Assembly (NCBI GenBank): GCA_004293645.1
Contig: REAB01000090.1
Coordinates: forward strand, 1-53,624
Source of the DNA: Cytophagia bacterium
GTDB taxonomy: Bacteria > Bacteroidota > Bacteroidia > Cytophagales > Spirosomataceae
DNA length: 53,624 nucleotides
Direction of reading: 5' to 3'
Shown here: piece after piece, positions 8,394-17,117 of the stretch
Position numbering within the stretch: the stretch's first letter is position 1
Layout of the letters: every line of letters starts with the position of its first letter
The notes under the pieces: model-generated
The model's input: the letters and a program-made list of their open reading frames with translations, nothing else
Databases searched by the model: none
Told to the model about the DNA's origin: nothing
Translations under genes and position numbers: made by a program

Positions 8394-8401
8394 TAACTTT
8401 G
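8394..8401 (+). promoter_or_regulatory. -7 promoter box of the CoA-transferase gene
   Basis: TAACTTTG matches TAnnTTTG. It overlaps the in-frame upstream codons (the longer frame opens at 8399) and therefore supports the ATG at 8450 as the start. Confidence 0.55.
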
Positions 8402-8449
8402 TGGCGAAAAAAAACATTGATTGCCGCCACAAACCACCGCCCAACTCCC

Positions 8450-9616
8450 ATGAACCACCGCACTCCTGCTAACGGCCCGCTGCTGGGTATTCGTATTTTA
8501 GATTTGACGCGCCTGTTGCCAGGGCCACTCGGTACGATGCTCATGGCCGATATGGGGGCTGAAGTTATCAAAATCGAAAACCCCGAAAGCCCCGACTACG
8601 TGCGCGTATTTCCGCCTTACCTCAACGGTGAGTCGGTCAATTACTTGTCTTTCAATCGCTCCAAGCGGAGTTTAGCGCTCAATTATAACACGCCCGAAGG
8701 CCGCGAAACTTTTTTTGATTTACTCAAAACTGCCGACGTGGTAATGGAGCAATTTCGGCCTGGTTTTTTGGATAAAATTGGCATCGGTTATGAAGCGGCC
8801 AAAGCTGTAAACCCCCAAATTATTTACGTATCGGTAACGGGCTACGGCCAAACGGGTCCTTATGCGCATTTGGCTGGCCACGATTTGAACTACATTGGTT
8901 ATGCGGGTGTGCTGGGCATGACGGGCGCAAGTCCCGCCGATGTACCCGCCGTGCCTGGCGTGCAGCTTGCCGACATTGCGGGCGGCTCGTACATGAGCGT
9001 CATTGGTACGTTGGCAGCGTTGCAAGCGCGCAACCGCACGGGCGAAGGCCAGCACGTGGATGTGTCCATGACCGACGGCGTGATGCCGTTGCTGTCGGCG
9101 GTTTACGCGCTGCACGCGGGCGGCCAAGACGTGCAGCGTGGCCTCGCGCCGCTGTCGGGTGGAATGCCCAATTATGGCGTTTATGTTTGCCAAGACCAAA
9201 AATACGTGGTACTCGGTACGCTCGAAGCCAAATTTTGGAATAAGTTTTGCGCTTTGGTTCAACAGCCTGACTGGCTGGGGTTTATGTTACCCAAAAACCC
9301 TACCGAACTGGCTGATTTTAAGGCTAAAATAGGTGCAATTTTTAGTACGCAACCACAACAATATTGGGTAGAATTGGGCTTAAAAAATGATTTGCTCATT
9401 TCGCCCGTGCATCAATTGGCCGACCTCGAACACGACCCGCACTTGCAAGCCCGCCAAATGATAATAACGCAAGAACACGCCCGCGCGGGCAGTTTTAAAA
9501 CGATTGGGGTACCACTCAAATTTTCAAAAACGCCCGCCTCGCCCGCGTGGCCTGCCCCCACAATGGGCGAAGACACCGAGGCGATATTGGCCGAAATAAA
9601 GCAAACCAAAGCATGA
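8450..9616 (+). CDS. CaiB/BaiF family CoA transferase (class III)
   Basis: Protein of 388 residues from the promoter-supported ATG. The class III CoA-transferase N-terminus is clear: GIRILDLTRLLPGPLGTMLM then ADMGAEVIKIENPE. The segment HVDVSMTDGVMPLL contains the aspartate that in this family forms the covalent acyl/CoA intermediate. Family members move CoA between organic acids or racemise 2-methylacyl-CoA; the C-terminal half (GGMPNYGVYVCQDQKYVVLG) looks like the racemase/CaiB-like subgroup, but the substrate cannot be fixed. Its stop overlaps the ATG of the fluoride channel gene (ATGA), so the two are co-transcribed. Confidence 0.88.
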   Translation: MNHRTPANGPLLGIRILDLTRLLPGPLGTMLMADMGAEVIKIENPESPDYVRVFPPYLNGESVNYLSFNRSKRSLALNYNTPEGRETFFDLLKTADVVMEQFRPGFLDKIGIGYEAAKAVNPQIIYVSVTGYGQTGPYAHLAGHDLNYIGYAGVLGMTGASPADVPAVPGVQLADIAGGSYMSVIGTLAALQARNRTGEGQHVDVSMTDGVMPLLSAVYALHAGGQDVQRGLAPLSGGMPNYGVYVCQDQKYVVLGTLEAKFWNKFCALVQQPDWLGFMLPKNPTELADFKAKIGAIFSTQPQQYWVELGLKNDLLISPVHQLADLEHDPHLQARQMIITQEHARAGSFKTIGVPLKFSKTPASPAWPAPTMGEDTEAILAEIKQTKA

Positions 9617-9984
9617 CCAACCATTTACTGCTCGTGGGTTTTGGTGGGGCTATTGGTAGCATTTGTCGCTACGCCACCGTGCTACTTTTTAGTAAATTTA
9701 CGCCCGTCAATTTGCCCTTTGGTACGTTTGTGGCCAATGTGCTGGGCTGTTTACTTATTGGTATTTTTTACGGTTTGGGCAGTCGTTGGGCCTGGTTTAC
9801 GCCCGCTTGGCGGCTTTTGTTGGCCACGGGTTTCTGCGGCGGCTACACCACCTTCTCCGCGTTTGCCTACGAAAACTTAGTTTTATTACAAACCCAACAA
9901 TACAGCTCTTTTTTCATTTACACGCTCGGGAGTTTGGCAGTGGGCATCGGGGCGGTGGCTTTGGGGTTTTGGTTGGCAAAATAA
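9613..9984 (+). CDS. crcB: Fluoride channel CrcB/FluC
   Basis: Protein of 123 residues with four transmembrane helices, the normal Fluc size. Diagnostic segments are GGAIGSICRY, GTFVANVLGCLLIG with the conserved asparagine, and GFCGGYTTFSAFAYE, the sodium-site/phenylalanine-box motif. Dual-topology dimers of this family export fluoride. The ATG overlaps the stop of the CoA-transferase gene (ATGA), so translation is probably coupled. No fluoride riboswitch is possible directly upstream because that sequence is coding. Confidence 0.93.
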   Translation: MTNHLLLVGFGGAIGSICRYATVLLFSKFTPVNLPFGTFVANVLGCLLIGIFYGLGSRWAWFTPAWRLLLATGFCGGYTTFSAFAYENLVLLQTQQYSSFFIYTLGSLAVGIGAVALGFWLAK

Positions 9985-10104
9985 TGGTTGTTGGATTGCC
10001 TGTGAAGACACAGGCAACGGCGCAAGACACAGGCAACGGCCTAATAATGGTTGTTGGATTGCCTGTGAAGACACAGGCAACGGCGCAAAACACAGGAAAC
10101 GGCG
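9982..10104 (+). repeat. Two tandem 63-bp palindromic repeats
   Basis: Units start at 9982 and 10045 (TAATGGTTGTTGGATTGCCT...). Each holds a perfect hairpin (TTGCCTGTG, loop AAGA, CACAGGCAA) plus a second half copy of the CACAGGCAACGG arm. The second copy has two changes near its end. The array begins at the crcB stop codon and could act as its terminator or be a REP-like element. Confidence 0.8.
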
Positions 10105-10121
10105 CAGTTGCGCATATTTAA

Positions 10122-10184
10122 TTGGTGGCACGACTATTACTTAAAGTGCTTTTATTCAGCGTATTAAATCAGTTGTGCCACCAA
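10122..10184. repeat. Inverted repeat upstream of nucleoside kinase gene
   Basis: TTGGTGGCAC (10122-10131) is perfectly complementary to GTGCCACCAA (10175-10184), and weaker pairing continues on both sides (about 10111-10197). A GC-rich segment follows up to 10260. It looks like a small palindromic element; no coding function is seen in 9985-10271. Confidence 0.55.
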
Positions 10185-10271
10185 ATAATAATAGCATGGC
10201 GGCGGCCAACCGCACGGGCGGCCCCGCGTCGCAGCGGCGAACCGCCTCATTTTACGCAACTACTTACAAAA

Positions 10272-10766
10272 ATGATAATTGGAATTGGGGGTTGTAGTCG
10301 TTCGGGAAAAACAACGCTGGCCGAGGCGTTGGTTTGGCACTATCGCAATTTGAACCAAACGGCCATTGCGCTGCACCAAGACGATTTTGTGCGGCGCGTG
10401 GCCGACATTCCGCGCGTGGCCGACCGCACCGACTGGGAAACGCCCGCTTCGCTCGACTTTGACAAACTCAGCCAAACAGTTGGTTTTTGTGCGCAGCATT
10501 TCGACGTGGTAGTGGTAGAAGGTTTGTTCGCTTTTGCCAACGCGCCTTTGCTTGAATGGTACCAGCATACTTTTTTTGTAGAAATCTCCGAAACTACTTT
10601 TAAAAAGCGGCGTGCTGCCGAACAACGCTGGGGTGTCGAACCAGATTGGTTTGTACAATACGTCTGGGATAGCTTCTTAAAATACGGCCAACCGCCTGCG
10701 TTTACGGCGCGTCTGAGCGGAGAAAATCCTTTTGAAATAGCAACTATTGCGCCCATTTTAACCTAA
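10272..10766 (+). CDS. P-loop nucleoside kinase (uridine kinase/NRK-like)
   Basis: Protein of 164 residues. The Walker A motif GIGGCSRSGKTTLAEAL sits at the N-terminus, followed by ALHQDDF, the substrate-phosphate lid region with DWETPASLDFDKL, and the Walker-B-like strand FDVVVVEGLFAF. The pattern DDF...W-x-TP-x-x-D-F is like uridine kinases and nicotinamide riboside kinases, which phosphorylate a nucleoside with ATP. An in-frame ATG exists at 10122, but that extension covers the inverted repeat and is not protein-like, so the ATG at 10272 is chosen. The exact substrate is uncertain. Confidence 0.75.
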   Translation: MIIGIGGCSRSGKTTLAEALVWHYRNLNQTAIALHQDDFVRRVADIPRVADRTDWETPASLDFDKLSQTVGFCAQHFDVVVVEGLFAFANAPLLEWYQHTFFVEISETTFKKRRAAEQRWGVEPDWFVQYVWDSFLKYGQPPAFTARLSGENPFEIATIAPILT

Positions 10767-10841
10767 AATGTCAGTTTTTTTGGGAGCAAATTATCAAAAC
10801 CAGCCAAAATGGCCGACTTTAACAGCTTGGTATGTGGTTTG

Positions 10842-10849
10842 TATATTTG
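10842..10849 (+). promoter_or_regulatory. -7 promoter box of the Hsp20 gene
   Basis: TATATTTG matches TAnnTTTG and lies 29 bases before the ATG at 10879. The longer frame from 10768 would include this promoter, so it is rejected. Confidence 0.55.
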
Positions 10850-10878
10850 GTTGGGTAATACAAACAGCGCACAATTCC

Positions 10879-11277
10879 ATGAAATCGAAAATTGAAATTC
10901 CCCAAGACATTTTAGCTTCTATTGACTTTGCCAACACCGTTAATGGCGGCATGAGCGAAACCGTTTTAAACGTTGAACGTATCCCCGAAGGCTACCAAAT
11001 AACGGTGAAAGCCCCCAGTTTACGGGCCGACGACTTTGAGGTAAATGTGCTGCACGGTCGTTTGCTGGTTCATCAGTTTTTACCCTTATTTGGCCAAAAC
11101 CAAGACAGCGAAACCGCCAGAAGTATGCGAATGTTGGGCAATTTTTATTTGCCAAACGATGCCGATTTTGAAAATATATCCGCCCGTTACGACCAGTCGG
11201 CGCGTTTGCTGCGGGTGTTTATGCCCTTCAACGATGCCGTCAAAGACAGGCGTTGGCACATTGACGTAGAGGAATAA
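10879..11277 (+). CDS. Small heat-shock protein (Hsp20/alpha-crystallin-like)
   Basis: Protein of 132 residues. The central region shows the alpha-crystallin fold pattern: TVLNVERIPEGYQITVKAPS, LRADDFEVNVLHGRLLVHQ and FYLPNDADFENISARYDQSARLLRVFMPF, corresponding to the strand segments ending in the GxLxI-like LLRVFMP. It lacks a C-terminal IxI tail of the usual kind. It probably acts as an ATP-independent holdase or, as for several Bacteroidota relatives, has another protein-binding role. It has its own -7 box and ends in a strong bidirectional terminator. Confidence 0.75.
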   Translation: MKSKIEIPQDILASIDFANTVNGGMSETVLNVERIPEGYQITVKAPSLRADDFEVNVLHGRLLVHQFLPLFGQNQDSETARSMRMLGNFYLPNDADFENISARYDQSARLLRVFMPFNDAVKDRRWHIDVEE

Positions 11278-11315
11278 AAATGGGGTCTTAGAAGATTTTC
11301 TAAGACCCCATTTTT
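11276..11315. terminator. Bidirectional terminator
   Basis: A perfect 18-bp stem (11276-11293 with 11298-11315) around a GATT loop, with A5 at the left and T5 at the right ends of the arms, so it serves both the Hsp20 gene (+) and the converging DUF547 gene (-). Confidence 0.95.
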
Positions 11316-11327
11316 GTTTGAGCGCGT

Positions 11328-12086
11328 TTACTTGCCGTTCAGTTCCCAGTTGTAATCTAAGTGCGAAATAGACGCATCTTTGTCAATTTTCACCTTTGCG
11401 TATTTATTTACCCAGTCAATTATGGGCATGGTTTTGGTAAAATCGCCACCGTACCACGACAGTATTTTTGAGAGGCTGGCCTTGTCTTTGCTTACCACGT
11501 TTTTGGTGTTGTCGTTCAAAAAATCGCGGCCTTGGTCGTCGAGTTGGTCGTTGAGTTTACTTCCTACAAAAGCCTCATTTCTGAGTTTTGGGCAAGATTT
11601 AGCCGCACAAACAAGCGCAAAGTGGATACGCGGCTCGGCAAATTTTTTACGAATAATACCGTGCTCAATGTTGTTCAAATCCATTTTTTTGCCGCCAATG
11701 TTGATAAACTTCACGTCCCAGGGCGTGTTTACAAACGGAATTTTGATTTTTGCACCAATGTCTTTAATGCTTTTTACGCCGTAGTTGTCTAATATCAATT
11801 GCACCGTAAAAGCGTTGTAAGCGTTTATCCAATAAGCCAATTGGTCGTCTTTTGACCAACTGTCGTTGGGAGCGTTTTGGCTCATTAAATCAAGGTATTT
11901 TTTCAGTTCGGCAGCATCTTTTTTGAAACCCGTATAGTCCACAAACCCTTTTTCGGACACGTATTTTTTGAGCAACGTGTTCCACTGTGCATGATCTACA
12001 GGCTTGTTATCCAGACTGTTGGGCGTGGTGGCGTGCGTAAATAAAGTTGAAACAAACAAAGCCAAAGCAAAAAGTAAGAGGCGCAT
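11328..12086 (-). CDS. DUF547 family secreted protein
   Basis: Protein of 252 residues with a signal peptide (MRLLLFALALFVSTLFTHA, cut near residue 19). The DUF547 signature is evident: FVDYTGFKKD, LAYWINAYNAFTVQLILDNYG, the short W-D-V-K-F-I stretch, NNIEHGIIRKKFAEPRIHFA and LVCAAKSCPKLRNEAF with the conserved cysteine. The family is thiol-rich and widespread, but its biochemical role is not established. It converges on the Hsp20 gene with a shared terminator. Transcription is single-gene as far as can be seen. Confidence 0.88.
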   Translation of the reverse strand: MRLLLFALALFVSTLFTHATTPNSLDNKPVDHAQWNTLLKKYVSEKGFVDYTGFKKDAAELKKYLDLMSQNAPNDSWSKDDQLAYWINAYNAFTVQLILDNYGVKSIKDIGAKIKIPFVNTPWDVKFINIGGKKMDLNNIEHGIIRKKFAEPRIHFALVCAAKSCPKLRNEAFVGSKLNDQLDDQGRDFLNDNTKNVVSKDKASLSKILSWYGGDFTKTMPIIDWVNKYAKVKIDKDASISHLDYNWELNGK

Positions 12087-12175
12087 GATGAATTAAAATT
12101 AAGAGGTGAAACACAACGCTTGTGGTTGATAACGCTACTTACGTGAAAAAAAATGTAATGGTTTCAAACAAGCCG

Positions 12176-12215
12176 TATTTTTGTTCAAATTAAATTTCTC
12201 AAACGCGCCTCATCA
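12176..12215 (+). promoter_or_regulatory. Orphan -7 box and start codon, possible gene relic
   Basis: TATTTTTG at 12176-12183 is followed 32 bases later by an ATG at 12215. The first codons read MPLQLYN, which resembles the N-terminus of cysteinyl-tRNA synthetase, but homology-like sequence stops within about 14 codons and the frame continues antisense inside the MCE gene. Either a relic of a deleted divergent gene or coincidence. Confidence 0.25.
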
Positions 12216-12250
12216 TGCCACTTCAGCTTTACAACGAAGTCGTTAGTCTT

Positions 12251-13234
12251 CTAAAACTTGGAAGTAGTATCGGCGGGGCTGTCGGCGGGGCCTTTGTCTT
12301 TTCTGCCAAATACCGACACACTCACGTAGCGTTTGGGGTATTGCCGAAAGTTGGTCATCAGTTTATTGACGCTCACGATGGTTCGGTTGATATTCTCGTA
12401 AAGGGTTTCGTCTTTGAGCAATTTGCCCGCCGTTCCTTCGCCTTTTTCGAGTTTGGCCAATGTTTGTTGGAGGCTCGTTACCGCCCGATTGGCCTGGTTG
12501 AGGGTTTGGCCGAGGCGCAGGGCTTTGAGCGAGTCGGTGGTGGTTTGGAGGTTGCCCATGGTAGCTTGCATGCTGCCCATGAGGGGTTTGAGGCCCTTTT
12601 CGGTTTCGACGAGTGAGGCCGAGAGCAGTTTTAGATTGGCCATTGTGGCCGCAATACTCACGCTGTTGGCGGCTACTACGCCGTTTACGCCTGCGGCGGT
12701 TTGGTCGGCGGTAGCAAGGAGCTTATTGAGCGCAAAGCCCGTTTTGTCGAACTGCTTTACTACTTTATTGAGGCTCGATGCCAACGAATCTACGCTTTGC
12801 AAAACGGGCAGGGCTTTTTCTTGCAACAACGCCTGAATACCCGATTCTTTGGCACTGGAAATGGTGTCGCCTTCGGGAAGGGAGTTGCCCGTTTGTGGCA
12901 TTTGAAGAATGATGGCGCTGCCGCCCAACAACTCCGAACTAAGCACCGCTTTGACACCTTGCCGCAGTACAATGTTGTTGTTGATGTCGAGTTCTACCAG
13001 CACCATGTTGCCGCGTTCTTGCATCAAAACCGTACTATTGACGCGCCCCACTTGCACGCCGTTTAACTTAATGGCATTAGAAGGCTGCAACCCGCCCACA
13101 TTGTCGAACAGGGCATAATAGCGAGTGGTGCTGGAAAACCAGTCGGAGCCTTTCAGAAAATTGAAACCAAAATAAAGCATCGTGAGCGACACTACACCCA
13201 GCAAACCTACTTTCGCTTCTCTGGAAATATTCAT
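12251..13234 (-). CDS. MCE-family (MlaD-like) lipid transport protein
   Basis: Protein of 327 residues. An N-terminal uncleaved anchor helix (EAKVGLLGVVSLTMLYFGFNFL) is followed by a single MCE domain at about residues 35-115 (YYALFDNVGGLQPSNAIKLN, GVQVGRV, VLSSELLGGSAIILQMP). The long C-terminal part is helical and coiled-coil-like with many leucine/alanine heptads (SLASSLNKVVKQFDKT, TMGNLQTTTDSLKAL). Such proteins bind phospholipid in the periplasm for an ABC importer or exporter; no MlaE/F partner is in the window. Neighbouring amidase and LptD-like genes form a conserved Bacteroidota envelope cluster. Confidence 0.9.
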   Translation of the reverse strand: MNISREAKVGLLGVVSLTMLYFGFNFLKGSDWFSSTTRYYALFDNVGGLQPSNAIKLNGVQVGRVNSTVLMQERGNMVLVELDINNNIVLRQGVKAVLSSELLGGSAIILQMPQTGNSLPEGDTISSAKESGIQALLQEKALPVLQSVDSLASSLNKVVKQFDKTGFALNKLLATADQTAAGVNGVVAANSVSIAATMANLKLLSASLVETEKGLKPLMGSMQATMGNLQTTTDSLKALRLGQTLNQANRAVTSLQQTLAKLEKGEGTAGKLLKDETLYENINRTIVSVNKLMTNFRQYPKRYVSVSVFGRKDKGPADSPADTTSKF

Positions 13235-13282
13235 AGCTGTAAAAATTGTAAATTTTGCGGTTCTCCAAATACCTAATATTTT

Positions 13283-13306
13283 GTCATGCCGACGCAGGAG
13301 GCATCT
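13283..13306. repeat. REP-like palindrome of the GTCATxCCGACG family
   Basis: GTCATGCCGACGCAGGAGGC continuing to ATCT resembles a palindromic intergenic repeat known to be common in Bacteroidota genomes (ATGCC paired with GGCAT). Flanking GTCAT and ATGAC (to 13320) extend the symmetry. It sits in the 98-base gap between the MCE and amidase genes. Confidence 0.5.
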
Positions 13307-13332
13307 ACAACGATGACAGACAATGTTATTCC

Positions 13333-14118
13333 CTAATTATTCTCTTCCACGTCTTTTTTGTATTGCTTAAAAGCTCGAAAAATAGCCTCGGTTATTTCTT
13401 CTTGGCCTTCTTCGGTGTTCAAATATTCTTCTTCTTCTTCGTTGCTCAAAAAGCCCGCTTCAATGAGTACGCTGGGCATATTGGTTTGCCAAAGCACCAA
13501 AAAACCCGCCTGTTTTACGCCCCGACTGCTTCGATTGGCGTATTTTTTAAATTGCCGCTCTACACGGTTGGCAAAAGAAAGGCTGCTCGACAGGTGCGCA
13601 CTCTGGCGGTTGGCCATCATAATATAGGCCAAAGGCGAGTTGAGATTGAACCCTTGGTATTTTTCTTTGTAGTCTTTTTCTTGCAAAATAACCGCGTTTT
13701 CGCGCTTGGCTACTTCGAGGTTTTCGTCGGTTTTGTGCAAACCCATGGCAAAGGTCTCGGTGCCATGCACGGCCTTCGACTTGGGGCTGGCATTACAATG
13801 AATCGAAATGAAAAGGTCGGCTTTTTTGCGATTGGCAATGCCTGAGCGGTCGCTGAGTTCCACAAATCGGTCGCTGTTGCGGGTCAAAATAACCTTTACT
13901 TCGGGCATTTCGGCTTTTATTTTGGTGGCCAGCGCCACGGCCAAATCCAGTACAATGTCTTTCTCGCGCGATATTTTTCCTCTTGCTCCAGGATCTTTGC
14001 CGCCGTGGCCTGCGTCAATGACTACGGTCTTCAAAATTCCGTCGTCGTCCGACTTTACGGTAAAACTGCACAGCAAGATTGTACTGAATAATAATAGACG
14101 TTTGAGCGTTTTTAACAT
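13333..14118 (-). CDS. N-acetylmuramoyl-L-alanine amidase (AmiC type, Amidase_3)
   Basis: Protein of 261 residues with an N-terminal signal or anchor (MLKTLKRLLLFSTILLCSFTV). The zinc amidase domain covers most of the protein: VVIDAGHGGKDPGARG (first His), ISREKDIVLDLA (zinc Glu), LFISIHCNASPKSKAVHG (second His), and the catalytic glutamate in SVLIEAGFLSNEEEE. It cleaves the amide bond between muramic acid and the stem peptide of peptidoglycan. It lies upstream of the MCE gene on the same strand and diverges from the LptD-like gene. A second, longer amidase occurs at 37.7 kb. Confidence 0.93.
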   Translation of the reverse strand: MLKTLKRLLLFSTILLCSFTVKSDDDGILKTVVIDAGHGGKDPGARGKISREKDIVLDLAVALATKIKAEMPEVKVILTRNSDRFVELSDRSGIANRKKADLFISIHCNASPKSKAVHGTETFAMGLHKTDENLEVAKRENAVILQEKDYKEKYQGFNLNSPLAYIMMANRQSAHLSSSLSFANRVERQFKKYANRSSRGVKQAGFLVLWQTNMPSVLIEAGFLSNEEEEEYLNTEEGQEEITEAIFRAFKQYKKDVEENN

Positions 14119-14192
14119 TATTTATGACCTATTACGTTTACCTCACGGGTGGAATCAGTTACTTTTGTCGAATAAAAGCCACTATTTGAATT

Positions 14193-16997
14193 TTGTTTAC
14201 AAATAAACTCAAAAATACGCGATTTATTACAAATTGGACACTACTACTGATTTTTTGGTCGGTGAGCAGTATGGTATTTGCCCAAAGGCTGAGCCCGCGT
14301 ACGCCCAATTTTCTTAAATCTGTTACTTTGCCAACTCAGCTCACTATTTCGGACACGCTGCCCGTGTTCAAAAAAATAGCCATTACGGCCGCTGGCGCAG
14401 ATACCACGCGCAAAGATACACTACAAGACCAAAGCGACATCAAAAATACGGTGGTTTATTCGTCCAGAGACTCAACCATCATGGACCCCGAAAAGCAGGA
14501 GATTCACCTGTACGGCCAAGCTAAAGTAACCTACGGCCAAATTGAACTCGAAGCCGACTATATCAAGCTCAATTGGGTAGCCAATGAGGTTTTTGCGCGT
14601 GGCACTTTTGACACTACCACCAAAAAAATGGTGGGATTGCCCATTTTTAAAGACGGCACCGAAAGCTACGATACCAAAGAAATTAGGTACAATTTTAAAT
14701 CTAAAAAGGGACTCATCAGCGGCGTAGTAACGCAGCAGGGCGAGGGCAACATTCGCGGTACAACCGTCAAAAAAGACCCCGAAGACAATATGTACATTCG
14801 CGGCTCAAAATACACGACCTGCAATTTAGAACACCCGCACTTTTACATTGCGTCCCGAAAAATAAAATTGGTAGCCAACAAGCAGGTTATTTCGGGACCG
14901 TTCCACATGGTCATCAACGACATACCGCTGCCCGTGGGGCTTCCGTTTGGTTTTTTTCCCATTCCCAAAAACAAAGAAATTGGCACTTCTGGTATTTTGA
15001 TGCCCACCTACGGCGAAGAACCCAACGGGCGCGGGTATTTTTTGCGCGACGGCGGGTATTATTGGGCCATTAGCGAAAAATTTAACCTCATTGCGCAAGG
15101 GCAATTTTATTCCAAAGGAAGTTGGGGCTTGAGCTTGCAGTCGGCGTATGCCGTAAAATATCGTTTTAATGGCAGCTTTTCGTTGCGTTTCAACCGCAAC
15201 GTGTCGGGCAATGAAGCCCAGGCACGCATCAGTCCCCGCCCAGATGCCCGCAACGATTTTAGTTTGCAATGGACGCACTCGCCCGTTACGCGCGGCAATT
15301 CGAGTTTTGGGGCTTCGGTGAGTATCGGTAGCAATAGTTTTAATGAGTTTAATGCCGTTGGTACGCAGAGTTTGATTCAAAACGTGTCGTCGTCGTCGGT
15401 GCAATATAACAAGCAATTTGGCCAATTTGCGCGGGCAGGGGCCAGTTTGCGCGTCAACCAGCGTTTCCCCAACCGTTCAAAGAAAGATTCGCTGGGCCGC
15501 CCCACCGACTTTGGTAGTACCGATGCAGGCTTGGATTTCAACTTTGGCATCAATCAATTTGCGCCGTTGGCACTCAAAGGCGGCAGCGGTCGTTGGTACG
15601 AAAGTTTTCGCTTGGGATTGGATTTTAACGGGGGCTATACCGCCAACAACAACCGCGTAACAGTTACAGCCGATACCGCTGGGTTAGGTTTTAAGTGGGA
15701 TAACGTGCCTACGCGCCCCCTCAACAGCAGTGATTTGCCCACCACGTTTGCCATTGACGGAAATTTGCCCGAAATTTTAAACAATGCTCAGTTTACAGGC
15801 CGTTATTCTATACCGCTTGCTTTGCCCAACTTAAAATGGAAAAACTATTTTAACCTTACACCAGGTATTTCGCTTTCGGGCGAGTTGTATCAAAAGACAA
15901 ATTTTTATGAGTATAAAGGGAACAATCGGGTAAAAGTAACTGACAGCGGGCCGTCGTTTGCCAATAACGTATCGTTTAGTGCGAGTTTGAATACCCGCGT
16001 TTATGGTATGTTTATGATAAAAGGCAAACGTTTGGAGGCCATTCGGCACACTTTAATACCCTCGGCCAGTATTAGTTACGTACCCGACCAGTCTAATTTG
16101 TACCAATCGGTTCAGATTAATGAGCGCGGCGAGGAACGCTTTTTGAACCGTTATGGTGCCATTGGGAAGAGAGGCAGTGTAGGCGGCTCGGCGGCGGGCA
16201 TTTCGTGGAGTTTAAACAATTTGTTGGAGGCCAAGATTCGCCCCAAATCTGATTCGAGCGGTAAGGAGTTTGAAAAAATGAATTTATTGGATAACCTCAG
16301 CATCAACGGTAGTTACAACTTAACCGCCGATGCATTCAAAGTCTCTGACATCAATATCAACGCCAATACGCAGCTTTTCAAAAACCTCAACATCAACGTT
16401 GGAGCTACTTTCGACCCTTACGCGTACGTTATGGACAAAGCTTCTGGTGATAGAGGGCGTAAAATAGACACCTTGGCCATTACGCAGGGTAAAGGTTTGG
16501 CGCGGTTGAGCAACGTAAACGTAGCACTAAGTACGCGCTTTGCCCCCAAAGGTGCCGACAAAAAAAAGAAAAAAAGTCCAGAAGGCACAGAAGAACAATT
16601 GAAGTTTATCAATGCCAATCCAGAACTGTACGTGGACTTCAACATTCCGTGGACGGTCAATCTAAGCTATCAGTTTAACTACACGCGGCAGGGGCTTGCG
16701 CCAGCACAAACCATTCAAACACTGCGTATTAACGGCGATTTTAGCCTTACGCCGAAGTGGAAGTTTGTGGTGGATACGGGCATTGACTTTGAGGCCAAAG
16801 CACCTTCTATCACAACGCTTCAAGTTACGCGCGACCTGCACTGCTGGGAAATGTCGTTCAATTGGACTCCCTTTGCTGCGCCGGGCTCTCCCCGCGCCAG
16901 TAATTACACGTTTGAGCTGCGGGCCAAATCGGCCTTGTTGAGAGATTTAAAGTTGGCCCGTCGCAGGTCTTTCCAAGATACGGGGGGCTTTCGTTAA
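14193..16997 (+). CDS. lptD: Bacteroidota-type LPS assembly outer-membrane protein LptD
   Basis: Protein of 934 residues with signal peptide (N-terminal K/R, hydrophobic LLLIFWSVSSMVFA, then Q). An LptA/OstA-like beta-jellyroll at about residues 85-200 (IHLYGQAKVTYGQIELEADY, YDTKEIRYNFKSKKGLISG) is followed by a large beta-barrel ending in LKLARRRSFQDTGGFR. It would insert lipopolysaccharide into the outer leaflet. The first possible start in this frame is a TTG at 14193 (an in-frame TGA lies two codons before); the first ATG, at residue 27, would destroy the signal peptide, so TTG is chosen. It diverges from the amidase gene. Confidence 0.88.
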   Translation: MFTNKLKNTRFITNWTLLLIFWSVSSMVFAQRLSPRTPNFLKSVTLPTQLTISDTLPVFKKIAITAAGADTTRKDTLQDQSDIKNTVVYSSRDSTIMDPEKQEIHLYGQAKVTYGQIELEADYIKLNWVANEVFARGTFDTTTKKMVGLPIFKDGTESYDTKEIRYNFKSKKGLISGVVTQQGEGNIRGTTVKKDPEDNMYIRGSKYTTCNLEHPHFYIASRKIKLVANKQVISGPFHMVINDIPLPVGLPFGFFPIPKNKEIGTSGILMPTYGEEPNGRGYFLRDGGYYWAISEKFNLIAQGQFYSKGSWGLSLQSAYAVKYRFNGSFSLRFNRNVSGNEAQARISPRPDARNDFSLQWTHSPVTRGNSSFGASVSIGSNSFNEFNAVGTQSLIQNVSSSSVQYNKQFGQFARAGASLRVNQRFPNRSKKDSLGRPTDFGSTDAGLDFNFGINQFAPLALKGGSGRWYESFRLGLDFNGGYTANNNRVTVTADTAGLGFKWDNVPTRPLNSSDLPTTFAIDGNLPEILNNAQFTGRYSIPLALPNLKWKNYFNLTPGISLSGELYQKTNFYEYKGNNRVKVTDSGPSFANNVSFSASLNTRVYGMFMIKGKRLEAIRHTLIPSASISYVPDQSNLYQSVQINERGEERFLNRYGAIGKRGSVGGSAAGISWSLNNLLEAKIRPKSDSSGKEFEKMNLLDNLSINGSYNLTADAFKVSDININANTQLFKNLNINVGATFDPYAYVMDKASGDRGRKIDTLAITQGKGLARLSNVNVALSTRFAPKGADKKKKKSPEGTEEQLKFINANPELYVDFNIPWTVNLSYQFNYTRQGLAPAQTIQTLRINGDFSLTPKWKFVVDTGIDFEAKAPSITTLQVTRDLHCWEMSFNWTPFAAPGSPRASNYTFELRAKSALLRDLKLARRRSFQDTGGFR

Positions 16998-17080
16998 AGT
17001 CTTAACTGTTTGAATATGAAGGGCAAAAATGGCACAAAAAATAATATAACCAATTTGAAACATTGCACGAATAGACTTAC

Positions 17081-17088
17081 TATATTTG
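17081..17088 (+). promoter_or_regulatory. -7 promoter box of lipoprotein gene
   Basis: TATATTTG matches TAnnTTTG, with a TTTG at 17054-17057 (23-base spacing) as a weak -33 candidate. It lies 29 bases before the ATG at 17118 and argues against the in-frame ATG at 17010. Confidence 0.55.
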
Positions 17089-17117
17089 TTCAAATCTTAC
17101 CAAACATCCTAAATACC

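Noticed and set aside
9560-9612. Fluoride riboswitch before crcB
   Set aside because: The region directly upstream is the coding end of the CoA-transferase gene, with an ATGA overlap, leaving no room for a leader.
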